From Neorhizobium sp. NCHU2750 (GTDB lineage Bacteria; Pseudomonadota; Alphaproteobacteria; Rhizobiales; Rhizobiaceae): a stretch of 64,000 bases of DNA. Position numbers and translations under genes: made by a program. Below are positions 16,766 to 25,262 of the stretch, one piece after another; positions within the stretch are counted from its first letter, which is position 1, and every line of letters starts with the position of its first letter. A model generated the notes under the pieces. That model saw only the letters and a list, made by a program, of their open reading frames with translations, was not told where the DNA came from and did no database searches. Location: positions 2,976,001 to 3,040,000 of the forward strand of contig NZ_CP030827.1 in NCBI RefSeq assembly GCF_003597675.1, written 5' to 3'.

Positions 16766-18964
16766 TCACGTCAGCGCGAAGATCGCCCGTCGTTCACCAC
16801 GCTGGTAGAGACCGTCCATGTCGTCCACCGTCATCGGCCGGCCGAACAAATAGCCCTGCAACTGGTCGCAGCCGGCAAGTCTGAGCTGCAGCGCCTGCGC
16901 ATCCGTCTCCACCCCTTCTGCGGTCACCGGAATGTCGAGCGCCCGCGCCATGGCCACCGTCGCCTGCAACAGGTCGGCGGCGCTCTGCCCCTGGTCGAGC
17001 GCGTGAACAAGCGACTTGTCGATCTTCATCCGGTCGAAACCGAACTGGCGCAGATAGCCGATACTGGAAAAGCCCGCGCCGAAATCATCGAGCGCGATAT
17101 GGACGCCGAGCCGCCGAAGCTCCGTCATCGACGTTTTCGCCCTTTCGGCATTCTGGATGAAATATCCCTCGGTCATTTCCAGCGTGATCTCGGCCGGGTC
17201 GGCGGCCGTCCTGCGCAACACCGCCTTGACATGCTGCGGGAAGGCCGGATCACGGAACTGGCCGGGAGAAACGTTGACGGAAAGCCTTAAACCCGGCCAA
17301 CGCTTCACCGTCTCGCAGGCACATTGCAGCACGAACAGCCCGAGCTGATCGATAAGCCCGGATGTCTCCGCGATCGGAATGAAGATATCCGGCGATACCG
17401 GCCCGTGGCCCTTGCGGTTCCAGCGCGCCAGCGCCTCGACGCCGGCAATCCTGCCATCCTTGGCCGACATGACGGGCTGGTAGACGACCGTCAGTTCCTC
17501 CCGCTCGATCGCACCGCGCAGATCGATTTCAAGCTGATGGCGTTCCTCGCGCTCGGCATCCATGCCCGGCACGTAATGCTCGAACCTGCGGCGGCCTGTC
17601 TCCTTGGCGCGATACATGGCCATGTCGGCGCGGCGAACCAGTTCTGCCCCGTCGACGGCGCCCTGCGGAGAAATCGCGATGCCGATACTGGCACCGATCA
17701 CCGCCACCCGCTCGCCGATGACGAAGGGCTCGGCAAGGAACCCCAGAACCCGTTCGCACAGCACCGTCGCCATGTCATCCGGTTCGGCCGAGGGCATGGC
17801 GATAGCGAACTCGTCTCCGCCGACGCGCGCAAGGATCGCATCGTCGCTCACCAGCATCTTCAGTCCGGCGGCAACACTGCGGATCAGCGTATCGCCCGTG
17901 CCATGGCCATAGGCATCGTTGACTTCCTTGAACCCGTCGAGATCGAGATAGAGAAGGACCACGCTCTGCTGGCTGCGCTTGGCCTCATCCACAAGACCGT
18001 CGAGAGAGACGAAAAAGCCGGTGCGGTTCAACAATCCGCTCAGCCTGTCGGTCATCGCCAGACGCCGCGCAGCCGCCTCGTCCGATCGCAACCGGTTCAG
18101 CGCATTCGTGCCGGTCACCAGAAGCAGCAGGAAGAACAGGCCGACCATCGCGACCGCGCTATAGACGAGAGGCCGGACCTGAAGATAGCTGACATCGCCC
18201 GGCATGCGCGGCATCCAGCCGAGCTGCGCCAGGCGCTTTCCATGGACATTGACGATATCGACGGCATTCGGCAGGTATTCGCCGTTGGATACGAAATGCA
18301 GCCCGCCGATCACATAGGTCTGGCCGAGTGCCGCGACCTTCTTGCCGTCGAGATGCCGGGCAAAGACGAGATAGCGCCGCTTGTCCGGTGGCTGGTCGAT
18401 CGACCCTGATTTCTGCCGCACCAGTGCGACGCCTGTCGCCGTGATACCGTCGCTGGTCGCCGTGAAGCCGGCTGACTCGGGCTCCCTTTCCGGTCCGGCG
18501 GACCGCGCATCGTCGAACAGCGTCCAGAGTGAACTGTCGAAATAATTGTCCGGGGTCCAATCGACCGGGTGACCATCCTGATAGGCCATCAGGACATTGC
18601 GCTTTGCATCGAGCAGGATCGCCACATCGAACAGGTCGCTATTGACCGTCATGTCGCCGAAATTGCTGACGATCCAGTCCTTGCCATCCGGCGCGTAGAC
18701 ATAGGTGGCCGCGTCGTCCCAGGCGGCATAATCGTTGAGCGTCGCCTGCAGCTGCTGCTGGAATGTGCGCAGGGCGCCAACTGTCGTCGCGCGCGAGCGC
18801 TGCTCGTCGAGGTTGTTGGCGTGGTCGGCGATCCGGTTCACTGCCGTCAGGATGAAGATCGTCACCAGAAAAACGACAACGGCGAAGACGCCGAGCATCA
18901 ACGTCACGGCGGATTTTCGCCCGACCTGAACGGGGCGTCGGAGACGGAATGGTGACAGCCCCAT
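16766..18964 (-). CDS. CHASE4-GGDEF-EAL cyclic-di-GMP signalling protein
   Basis: This 732-residue inner membrane protein has a TM helix at about 22-42, a periplasmic CHASE4 sensor domain with the marker NDYAAWDDAATYVYAPDG, a second TM at about 262-282 (AMVGLFFLLLLVTG), a GGDEF domain at about 305-460, and an EAL domain at about 480-725. The synthase motif RVGGDEF is intact; I do not see the RxxD inhibitory site before it. All phosphodiesterase marks are present: EALARW, NVSPGQF, EMTEGYF, DDFGAGFSS, KIDKSLV and AEGVET. It could make or break cyclic-di-GMP depending on the periplasmic signal. Confidence 0.93.
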   Translation of the reverse strand: MGLSPFRLRRPVQVGRKSAVTLMLGVFAVVVFLVTIFILTAVNRIADHANNLDEQRSRATTVGALRTFQQQLQATLNDYAAWDDAATYVYAPDGKDWIVSNFGDMTVNSDLFDVAILLDAKRNVLMAYQDGHPVDWTPDNYFDSSLWTLFDDARSAGPEREPESAGFTATSDGITATGVALVRQKSGSIDQPPDKRRYLVFARHLDGKKVAALGQTYVIGGLHFVSNGEYLPNAVDIVNVHGKRLAQLGWMPRMPGDVSYLQVRPLVYSAVAMVGLFFLLLLVTGTNALNRLRSDEAAARRLAMTDRLSGLLNRTGFFVSLDGLVDEAKRSQQSVVLLYLDLDGFKEVNDAYGHGTGDTLIRSVAAGLKMLVSDDAILARVGGDEFAIAMPSAEPDDMATVLCERVLGFLAEPFVIGERVAVIGASIGIAISPQGAVDGAELVRRADMAMYRAKETGRRRFEHYVPGMDAEREERHQLEIDLRGAIEREELTVVYQPVMSAKDGRIAGVEALARWNRKGHGPVSPDIFIPIAETSGLIDQLGLFVLQCACETVKRWPGLRLSVNVSPGQFRDPAFPQHVKAVLRRTAADPAEITLEMTEGYFIQNAERAKTSMTELRRLGVHIALDDFGAGFSSIGYLRQFGFDRMKIDKSLVHALDQGQSAADLLQATVAMARALDIPVTAEGVETDAQALQLRLAGCDQLQGYLFGRPMTVDDMDGLYQRGERRAIFALT

Positions 18965-19033
18965 GGAACCCCTCGCTAAACCACAAGTTTATCGCGGGCA
19001 TTGGTTCAAATACAGTTAAGATGCATATGAAAT

Positions 19034-19061
19034 GCAGGGCACCGCTTTGGCAATGCCCTGC
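19034..19061 (-). terminator. Hairpin terminator at the end of the met operon
   Basis: GCAGGGCA at 19034-19041 pairs with TGCCCTGC at 19054-19061 around a 12-nt loop. On the minus strand it is followed by ATTTCAT. It is a few bases beyond the first metQ stop, so it ends the metN-metI-metQ-metQ transcript. Confidence 0.65.
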
Positions 19062-19073
19062 ACCATTTCAGCG

Positions 19074-19850
19074 TTACCAGGACGCGATCAGCGCGCCTTT
19101 GAACTGTTCGTTGATGAACTTGCGGATGCTTTCGTCGTGATAGGACTCGACCAGGGTCTTCACCCAGGGCTTGTCCTTGTCGGCAGCCCGCACGGCGATC
19201 ACGTTGGCATAGGGCGACTTCTCGCTCTCGATGGCGATCGCGTCCTTCTTCGGATTGAGACCGGCTTCCATCGCGTAGTTGGTGTTGATCACGGCTGCAT
19301 CGACGTCGTCGAGCGAGCGTGGCAGCTGTGCGGCGTCGATCTCGGCGATCTCGATCTTCTTCGGGTTGTCGATGATGTCGGCCGATGTCACCTTGAGGCC
19401 GGCGCCATCCTTGAACTTGATCAGACCCTTGGAGGCAAGGACGAGCAGCGCGCGGCCACCATTGGTCGGATCGTTCGGGATGGCGACGATCGCACCTTCC
19501 TTCAATTCGTCGAGGCTCTTCACCTTCTTCGAATAGACGCCCATCGGCGTGGTGATCGTCTTGCCGACGCTGACCAGATCGAACTTGCGGTCGGCGATCT
19601 GATTGTCGAGATAGGGCTGGTGCTGGAAGGAATTGGCCTGGATATCGCCATCTGCCAGCGCCTGGTTCGGCACCACATAGTCGGAGAACTCGACCACCTC
19701 GATGTTGAGGCCCTTGGTCTTGGCGATCTCGGCGACCTTTTCCATGATCTGGGCATGCTCGCCGGGCGTGACGCCAACCTTGATGTCTTCGGCAAGCGCG
19801 GAACCGGCAGCAAAGACTGCCAGCGCCGCGGCAAGGATCAATTTCTTCAT
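19074..19850 (-). CDS. metQ: MetQ-type methionine-binding protein, copy 1 (operon-distal)
   Basis: This 258-residue protein is a NlpA/MetQ solute-binding protein for D/L-methionine or a derivative. It has an AxA-type signal peptide (VFAAGSALA) with no lipobox cysteine, so it should be soluble in the periplasm. Family text includes VGVTPGEHAQIMEKV, SFQHQPYLDNQ and AIPNDPTNGGRALLVL. The reading ends in FKGALIASW. It is the last gene of metN-metI-metQ2-metQ1 and closely resembles the second copy, with which it shares long stretches such as EFSDYVVPNQALADGDI and AAQLPRSLDDVD, so the pair is a tandem duplication that has diverged. Confidence 0.92.
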   Translation of the reverse strand: MKKLILAAALAVFAAGSALAEDIKVGVTPGEHAQIMEKVAEIAKTKGLNIEVVEFSDYVVPNQALADGDIQANSFQHQPYLDNQIADRKFDLVSVGKTITTPMGVYSKKVKSLDELKEGAIVAIPNDPTNGGRALLVLASKGLIKFKDGAGLKVTSADIIDNPKKIEIAEIDAAQLPRSLDDVDAAVINTNYAMEAGLNPKKDAIAIESEKSPYANVIAVRAADKDKPWVKTLVESYHDESIRKFINEQFKGALIASW

Positions 19851-19924
19851 GGGTATTTCCTCTCGATTTTTATCATTGTCTTGTCGTTGCCGCCGACCGA
19901 GGCCGGCAGCGGAAACTGTTGCTC

Positions 19925-20704
19925 TTACCAGGTGGGCGTGATGGCGCCCTTGAACTTGTCTTCGATGAAGGCCTTCACTTCCGGGCTGTGATAGCTCTCG
20001 ACAAAGGTCTTCACCCAGTCCGCATCCTTGTCCTTGGCGCGCACGGCAATGATGCCGACATAGGGTGCCTTGGTGCTCTCCTGGAAAATCCCGTCCGTCT
20101 TCGGGTTGAGGCCCGCGGCCAGCGCGTAATTGGTGGTGATGGCGGCAAGATCGACGTCATCCAGCGAGCGCGGCAGCTGGGCGGCATCGAGCTCGACGAT
20201 GTTGAGGTTCTTCGGGTTGCCGGTGATATCGGCGACCGATGCCTTCACGCCGACGCCGTCCTTCAGCGTAATCAGCTTCTGGTCGGCAAGCAGGATGAGC
20301 GCACGCGCGCCATTGCTCGGATCGTTCGGGATCGCGACCGATGCGCCGTCCTTCAGCTCGGCAAGCGTCTTGATCTTCTTGGAATAGCCCGCCATCGGGA
20401 AGTTGACTGATTTCGCCACGCTGACGAGATCGAGCCCGCGCTCCTTCACCTGGTTGTCCAGATAGGGCTGGTGCTGGAACGAGTTTATGTCGATATCGCC
20501 ATCGGCCAATGCCTGGTTCGGCACTACATAGTCGGAGAACTCGATGATATCGAGGTCGAGACCCTTCTTGGCCGCGACCTCCTTCACCTTCTCGACGATC
20601 TGCGCGTGCGGACCGGGCGTTACACCGATCTTCTTGGTCTCGGCCAAGGCCGCACTGGCGGAGAAGAGAGCGGCGATCGTCGCCGCAATGATCAGCTTTT
20701 TCAT
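19925..20704 (-). CDS. metQ: MetQ-type methionine-binding protein, copy 2
   Basis: This 259-residue protein is the paralog of the next downstream gene: same NlpA/MetQ fold, signal peptide ending SAALA, no lipobox. Differences cluster around the ligand path, for example INSFQHQPYLDNQVKERGLD and NFPMAGYSKKIKTL against TTPMGVYSKKVKSL, so the two proteins could favour different ligands (methionine stereoisomers, sulfoxide or peptides). The ATG at 20704 is preceded by AGAGGGACAGGA, preferred over an upstream in-frame start. It follows metI by 21 bp. Confidence 0.92.
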   Translation of the reverse strand: MKKLIIAATIAALFSASAALAETKKIGVTPGPHAQIVEKVKEVAAKKGLDLDIIEFSDYVVPNQALADGDIDINSFQHQPYLDNQVKERGLDLVSVAKSVNFPMAGYSKKIKTLAELKDGASVAIPNDPSNGARALILLADQKLITLKDGVGVKASVADITGNPKNLNIVELDAAQLPRSLDDVDLAAITTNYALAAGLNPKTDGIFQESTKAPYVGIIAVRAKDKDADWVKTFVESYHSPEVKAFIEDKFKGAITPTW

Positions 20705-20725
20705 TATCCTGTCCCTCTGAAACAA

Positions 20726-21394
20726 TCAGTTCTTGCGATTGCGTTTGTCGAAGCGGCGGGCGAGCGCATCCCCTGCACTCTGCACGAGCTGGACCAGCAC
20801 GATCAGCACCACGACGACGGCCAGCATCATTTCCGGCATGAAGCGCTGGTAGCCGTAGCGAATGCCGAGATCGCCGAGCCCCCCGCCGCCGACTGCGCCG
20901 ACCATCGCCGAATAGCCGATCAGGCTGACCATGGTCATCGTCAGTGCCGCAATCAGCGCCGGTCCGGCTTCGGCCAGAAGCACCTTGACGACGATCTGCG
21001 CCGGCGTGGCCCCCATAGCGCGCGCCGCCTCGATCAGCCCCTTGTCGATCTCGCGGATCGCCGCCTCGACGAGACGGGCGAAGAACGGGATGGTCGCGAT
21101 CGTCAGCGGCACGATCGCCGCATAGGTGCCGATCGACGTACCGGTGATCAGTCGTGTGAACGGAATGATTGCAACGACGAGGATGATGAAAGGCGTCGAA
21201 CGCGTCGCATTGACGATCAGACCGACGATGCGGTTGACCACCGGTGCCGGAAACAGCTCGCCCTTGCCGCTTGTGGCCAGGAAGATCCCGATCGGCAAGC
21301 CGATCAGCGAACCGATGATGCCAGCGGCGGCAACCATCTGCAGCGTCTGGCCAAGTGCCTTGAGAAGCAGGTTGAAGAGCATATCAGGCGACAT
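20726..21394 (-). CDS. metI: Methionine ABC transporter permease MetI
   Basis: This 222-residue protein has five predicted membrane segments and the EAA coupling loop [14 protein letters not shown]. The family opening [20 protein letters not shown] and [19 protein letters not shown] are close to E. coli MetI. The start ATG lies within the last codons of metN in another frame (11-bp overlap), so translation is coupled. MetI dimers form the channel through which the two MetQ proteins deliver ligand. Confidence 0.94.
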   Translation of the reverse strand: MSPDMLFNLLLKALGQTLQMVAAAGIIGSLIGLPIGIFLATSGKGELFPAPVVNRIVGLIVNATRSTPFIILVVAIIPFTRLITGTSIGTYAAIVPLTIATIPFFARLVEAAIREIDKGLIEAARAMGATPAQIVVKVLLAEAGPALIAALTMTMVSLIGYSAMVGAVGGGGLGDLGIRYGYQRFMPEMMLAVVVVLIVLVQLVQSAGDALARRFDKRNRKN

Positions 21395-22490
21395 AGCCGA
21401 GCACCTCCGTGGAAAGGCCGGTCTCGGCATAGAAACGATTGGCCCGCTCGATCACGGCGGGATCGGCGGAATAGGAAACCACCAGCGAGCCGAACGGCTT
21501 GCCGCCGATCTCCTCGATACCACCGGCCAGAATATTGACGTCCGAACCGAGCTCGGCGACGAGGCGCCCCGTCAACGGCTGGAAGGCCGTCTCACCGAAG
21601 AACACCAGCCGCACCAGCGCCCGGTCGCCGGAGGATGGCGCAGGCTTGATAGAATTCCTCAGCCATTCCGGCAGCGCCAGCGACGATGCAAGCAGGGTGC
21701 GCGTCGTCTGATGCTTCGGGCTGGCATAGACGTCGAACGTGCTGCCCGCCTCGACGATCCGGCCGCGGTCGATGACCGCGACGTGGCTTGCGATCGTCTT
21801 CACCACCTCCATCTCGTGGGTGATGAGAAGCACGGTCAGGCCAAGTTCGGCATTGATGCGCTTCAACAGTTCGAGGATCGACTGGGTGGTCTCGGGGTCG
21901 AGCGCCGATGTCGCCTCGTCGGAGAGAAGCAGCTTGGGGTCGGTCGCCAGCGCGCGGGCAATACCGACACGCTGCTTCTGGCCACCGGACAGTTCGGACG
22001 GATAACGGCCGGCCTTGTCGCCGAGGCCGACGAGATCGAGCAGCGGCCCGACCTTGGCCTTGATCGTCGCCCGATCGACGCCGGCGATCTCCAGCGGCAG
22101 CGCCACGTTGTCGAAGGCCGTGCGCGAGGTGAGCAGATTGAAATGCTGGAAAATCATGCCGATCTGGCGACGAAGATCGCGCAAGCCGCTTTCGGACAAT
22201 CCGCCGACCTCGGTGCCATCGACCACGACCTTGCCGGATGTCGGCTTTTCCAACCCGTTGACCAGCCGGATCAGCGTCGACTTGCCGGCGCCGGAGCGGC
22301 CGATAATGCCGGTGATCGCACCATGGGAAACGGAAAAGTCGATGCCGTCGAGCGCGGTGAAGGCGGGCTGGCCGCCGGCACCGCCGAAACGCTTGGTCAC
22401 GCCCTCGAAGGACACCATCGGATTGCCTTGGGGAGCGGCCTGCGCCCCTTGGGGCGACACGGCGCCGGCCGCGGCATGTTGGATCGTCAT
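21384..22490 (-). CDS. metN: Methionine ABC transporter ATPase MetN
   Basis: This 368-residue ATPase energises methionine import. Walker A is GRSGAGKST, the signature is LSGGQKQRV, Walker B is [12 protein letters not shown], and the C-terminal NIL/ACT-like domain (from about 270), which binds methionine and inhibits transport, is present. Start at 22490 gives MTIQHAAAG; ATGs at 22550 and 22418 are alternatives, and none has a strong ribosome site. The N-terminal tail of about 25 residues before [10 protein letters not shown] is unusual and Ala/Gln-rich. First gene of the operon, with a 240-bp gap upstream. Confidence 0.92.
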   Translation of the reverse strand: MTIQHAAAGAVSPQGAQAAPQGNPMVSFEGVTKRFGGAGGQPAFTALDGIDFSVSHGAITGIIGRSGAGKSTLIRLVNGLEKPTSGKVVVDGTEVGGLSESGLRDLRRQIGMIFQHFNLLTSRTAFDNVALPLEIAGVDRATIKAKVGPLLDLVGLGDKAGRYPSELSGGQKQRVGIARALATDPKLLLSDEATSALDPETTQSILELLKRINAELGLTVLLITHEMEVVKTIASHVAVIDRGRIVEAGSTFDVYASPKHQTTRTLLASSLALPEWLRNSIKPAPSSGDRALVRLVFFGETAFQPLTGRLVAELGSDVNILAGGIEEIGGKPFGSLVVSYSADPAVIERANRFYAETGLSTEVLGYVA

Positions 22491-22733
22491 ATTGCACTCA
22501 CAGTTAGTCAGGTCATTGCCGGCGACGGGCGCCGTCTCAAGTTCATGCACCCAGGCGGCACATTCGATGACAGGTGACTTTCCGGAGCATAGGATCGGCT
22601 TTCCACTGAGGCCGGACGACCTCGTTTTGATGGCAGATCAATGCCCCGGAACAGCCACAATTCCTAGGGATGGAATTTCAATTAACAGCCTTGGCGGAAA
22701 AAATCTTTCGCGCTGCAGCAAAACCACCGGCAA
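22491..22733. other. Leader/intergenic region upstream of metN
   Basis: The region between metN and the end of the GH1 gene is 243 bp. I looked for a SAM-II type riboswitch on the minus strand, common before rhizobial methionine genes, and did not see its conserved pseudoknot text. There is no supported open reading frame. The promoter of the met operon must lie here. Confidence 0.4.
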
Positions 22734-24110
22734 TCACTCTGGTTTGTGATTGCCGCCAGGAAATTGCGCTGCCAGCTCGCGATACCATTTGCCGCTTTTC
22801 TTGACGGTCCGCTTCTGCGTCTCGTAATCGACATAGACGAGGCCGAAACGCATGCGGTAACCCTCGGCCCACTCGAAATTGTCCATCAGGCTCCAGGCGA
22901 AATATCCCTTGACCGGATACCCGTCAGAGACGAGATCGGCGACGACCGACAGGTGGTCGACATAGTAGTCGAGCCGCGGCTGGTCATCCACCTCTCCGCC
23001 TGCCGAAGGCCCCATATTATAGGCAGCGCCATTCTCGGTCACATAGCAGACCGGCAGTTCGTAGCGGCGATAGAGATCCTCCACCAGCGACTTCATCGCC
23101 GGCGAATAGACCTCCCAACCGATATCCGTCTTCGCCGGGCTGACGGGAGGCGCAAATTTCGCTGCAGGATAGTACGCATCTTCCGAAAGCTCGGCCGAGA
23201 CGCGCATCGGCGTATAGTAGTTGAGGCCCCACCAGTCGAGCTTCTGGCTGATCACGGCAAGGTCGCCCTCTTCCACCTTCGGCATCTTGTCGCCGAGCGC
23301 CTCGATCAGGGAAGCCGGGTACTCGCCTTTGAAGACCGGGCCGAAGAAGGCGCCGTTGTGAAAATCGAAGGCACGCTCCGCCGCCGCCTTGTCTTCGGGA
23401 GTCTCTGAGCCCGCGATCACCGAATGGGCGTTCAGCACCAGACCGACGGGCACATTCGGCGTCACGTGCCGGATCGCCTCGACGGCGAGCCCGTGTGCGA
23501 GATTGGTCGTGTGCATGGCCGCGAGCGCCGCCTCCATGTTTCGCTCGCCCGGCGCATGCACGCCATAGAGATGGGACAGCCAGACCGAACACCAGGGCTC
23601 GTTGAAGGTCGCCACCGCATCGAGCCGGTCGCCAAGGCGGGCCATGACCACCTTGGCGTAGCGCTGGAAGGCATAGGCGGTGGAACGCGCCGTCCAGCCG
23701 CCGTCACCCATCAGCGAAAGCGGCAGGTCCCAGTGATAGAGCGTCGCATAGGTCTTGATTTCGCGTGCCTTGCAGCCGTCGATCAGCCGGTCGTAGAAAT
23801 CGAGCCCCTTCTCGTTGACCCGTCCCGTCCCCTCCGGAATGATCCTTGGCCAGGCGATCGAAAACCTGTAGGCCTCGACCCCCATATCCTTGATGAGGTC
23901 GAGATCCTCTTCCCAGCGATTGTAGTGATCGCAGGCGATATCGCCATTGTCGCGATTGAAGACCCGACCCGGCATGTTGGAAAACGCATCCCAGATGGAC
24001 GGCTTGCGCCCGTCCGCTTTCGTCGCGCCTTCAATCTGGAAGGCAGCCGTGGCAACGCCGAACAGGAAATCGCCGGGGAAGCGTGTCGCAAATGTCTTGG
24101 GATCGGTCAT
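22734..24110 (-). CDS. GH1-family beta-glucosidase
   Basis: This 458-residue enzyme is a family 1 glycoside hydrolase with retaining mechanism. The acid/base Glu is in ATFNEPWC (TFNEP) and the nucleophile Glu in VTENGAAY, and the C-terminal FAWSLMDNFEWAEGY is typical. The N-terminus FLFGVATAAFQIEGA is the usual family opening. No signal peptide, so it acts in the cytoplasm on imported beta-glucosides or phospho-free disaccharides. The ATG at 24110 has GGAGGA nine bases upstream, while longer readings add a 48-residue tail unlike the family. It stands alone. Confidence 0.93.
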   Translation of the reverse strand: MTDPKTFATRFPGDFLFGVATAAFQIEGATKADGRKPSIWDAFSNMPGRVFNRDNGDIACDHYNRWEEDLDLIKDMGVEAYRFSIAWPRIIPEGTGRVNEKGLDFYDRLIDGCKAREIKTYATLYHWDLPLSLMGDGGWTARSTAYAFQRYAKVVMARLGDRLDAVATFNEPWCSVWLSHLYGVHAPGERNMEAALAAMHTTNLAHGLAVEAIRHVTPNVPVGLVLNAHSVIAGSETPEDKAAAERAFDFHNGAFFGPVFKGEYPASLIEALGDKMPKVEEGDLAVISQKLDWWGLNYYTPMRVSAELSEDAYYPAAKFAPPVSPAKTDIGWEVYSPAMKSLVEDLYRRYELPVCYVTENGAAYNMGPSAGGEVDDQPRLDYYVDHLSVVADLVSDGYPVKGYFAWSLMDNFEWAEGYRMRFGLVYVDYETQKRTVKKSGKWYRELAAQFPGGNHKPE

Positions 24111-24333
24111 GGGCTCTTGTCCTCCGCACGAGAAGCTGCCGGCTCGAACGTCGCTCGACCGGGCATAGCCGATCTCCATAGCAGATATGCCGTGAGTTTC
24201 GAGCGGCAAGCCGCCGGACATTGCGCCGCGCCCGAAAATGACCGCGTTGCCCACAAGTTAGGCCATGCATGGCGCCAATTTTCGCCTTTTCGACACAATT
24301 CAAGATTGCTAAAACGAAAATTCGAAGGAATTT

Positions 24334-24432
24334 ATGGCTAAAAAATCAACCAAATGGAGATCTAATTTTAGCGACACCTATTCATATATAGAAAAATCTT
24401 CCCAATTCCGTCCGAAATCGGGCAAAGTTTAG
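24334..24432 (+). CDS. Possible 32-residue leader or small protein
   Basis: An ATG at 24334 preceded by GAAGGAA opens a 32-codon frame ending in TAG at 24430. The product begins MAKKSTKWRSNF and is strongly basic, with many Lys and Ser. Base composition is AT-rich and unlike the neighbours. It could be a real small gene, a leader peptide for the dehydrogenase operon, or chance in an AT-rich promoter region. Spacing to the ribosome site is short (about 4 bases). Confidence 0.22.
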   Translation: MAKKSTKWRSNFSDTYSYIEKSSQFRPKSGKV

Positions 24433-24486
24433 CCGTTCGATCCTTGAAACGACTGAACTGCGACGATAGATCGCAAGCGTCAGATC

Positions 24487-24519
24487 GACACTCCCCCATG
24501 ATTTTAGGGGGTACGTGTC
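24487..24519 (+). promoter_or_regulatory. Nested dyad upstream of the GMC dehydrogenase operon
   Basis: GACAC at 24487-24491 and GTGTC at 24515-24519 enclose CCCCC at 24493-24497 and GGGGG at 24507-24511. It lies 37 bp before the first gene. The core CCCCCAT...TAGGGG recurs upstream of the HD-GYP gene at 28562-28584, so it is probably an operator; the protein that binds is not known. Confidence 0.5.
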
Positions 24520-24555
24520 AGAGAGGCCGCGCCAGCGGCTACCAAGGAGAGAATA

Positions 24556-25257
24556 ATGAGAGATCTTCCGGGCTTGCCGTCCCGCCGAGGCTTCCTGAAA
24601 GCTTCTGCGGCGACTGCTGCCATCGCAGGCATCGCCACAGGGGCGAAGGCCGAACAGAAGCCTGAACCTGTAGCGCTTACCGAATACAAGCCGGACTGTC
24701 TCAAGCCCAGTGAGTGGGCTTTCGTGATGGCAGCGGTGGCAAGGTTCATTCCGTCGGAAGGCGATGGCCCCGGCGCGATCGAAGCACGCGTCCCGGTCTT
24801 CATCGACAAGCAGCTCGCCGGCGATTACGGCAAGGCAGCCGACTGGTACATGGCCGGCCCCTGGGACGCCGCGGCTGATCCGCTGCGCGGCTGGCAGACC
24901 CCGCTGACGCCGCTGGAAATCTACCAGCAGGCCATCCCGGTCTTCGACGACTGGTGCAAGGCAACCCACGGCAAGATCTTCGCCGAACTCGATGCCGCGG
25001 CCCAGGACAAGGCGCTGACCTCGCTCCAGAAGAACGAGATGAAGCTGAAGCCGGAGCTGACTCCGTTCTTCACCATCCTGCTCGGCAATACCAAGGAAGG
25101 CTATTTCGCCGACCCGATGTATGGCGGCAACCACAACATGGTCGCGTGGAAATATGTCGGCTTCCCCGGCGCCCGCGGCTCCTACAAGGAATGGGTTCAC
25201 AAGCATAACGTCAAGTATCCGCTCGGCCCCGTCTCGATTTCCGGCGAAAGGGGCTAA
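24556..25257 (+). CDS. Gluconate 2-dehydrogenase subunit 3-family protein (Tat-exported)
   Basis: This 233-residue protein is the small subunit of membrane-bound FAD-dependent polyol or sugar-acid dehydrogenases. The twin-arginine signal SRRGFLKAS is at residues 9-17, followed by a short hydrophobic stretch and a cleavage region near AKAEQ. The body shows the DUF1427-like small-subunit text ADWYMAGPWD and MYGGNHNMVAWKYVGFPGARG. It helps fold and export the FAD subunit through the Tat system. GGAGAG precedes the ATG. First of three tightly packed genes, with the next starting 6 bp later. Confidence 0.9.
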   Translation: MRDLPGLPSRRGFLKASAATAAIAGIATGAKAEQKPEPVALTEYKPDCLKPSEWAFVMAAVARFIPSEGDGPGAIEARVPVFIDKQLAGDYGKAADWYMAGPWDAAADPLRGWQTPLTPLEIYQQAIPVFDDWCKATHGKIFAELDAAAQDKALTSLQKNEMKLKPELTPFFTILLGNTKEGYFADPMYGGNHNMVAWKYVGFPGARGSYKEWVHKHNVKYPLGPVSISGERG

Positions 25258-25262
25258 GCGCC

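Larger units (their letters stand above)
24111..24555. other. 445-bp divergent intergenic region
   Basis: This gap separates the GH1 gene from the GMC dehydrogenase operon and carries promoters for both. The middle part (24290-24420) is markedly AT-rich compared with the surroundings and contains one small open frame (24334-24432). A symmetric element with C- and G-runs lies at 24487-24519. Nothing else is recognisable. Confidence 0.5.

Noticed and set aside
22491..22733. SAM-II riboswitch before metN
   Set aside because: Looked for on the minus strand because of the methionine operon; the conserved elements were not seen.
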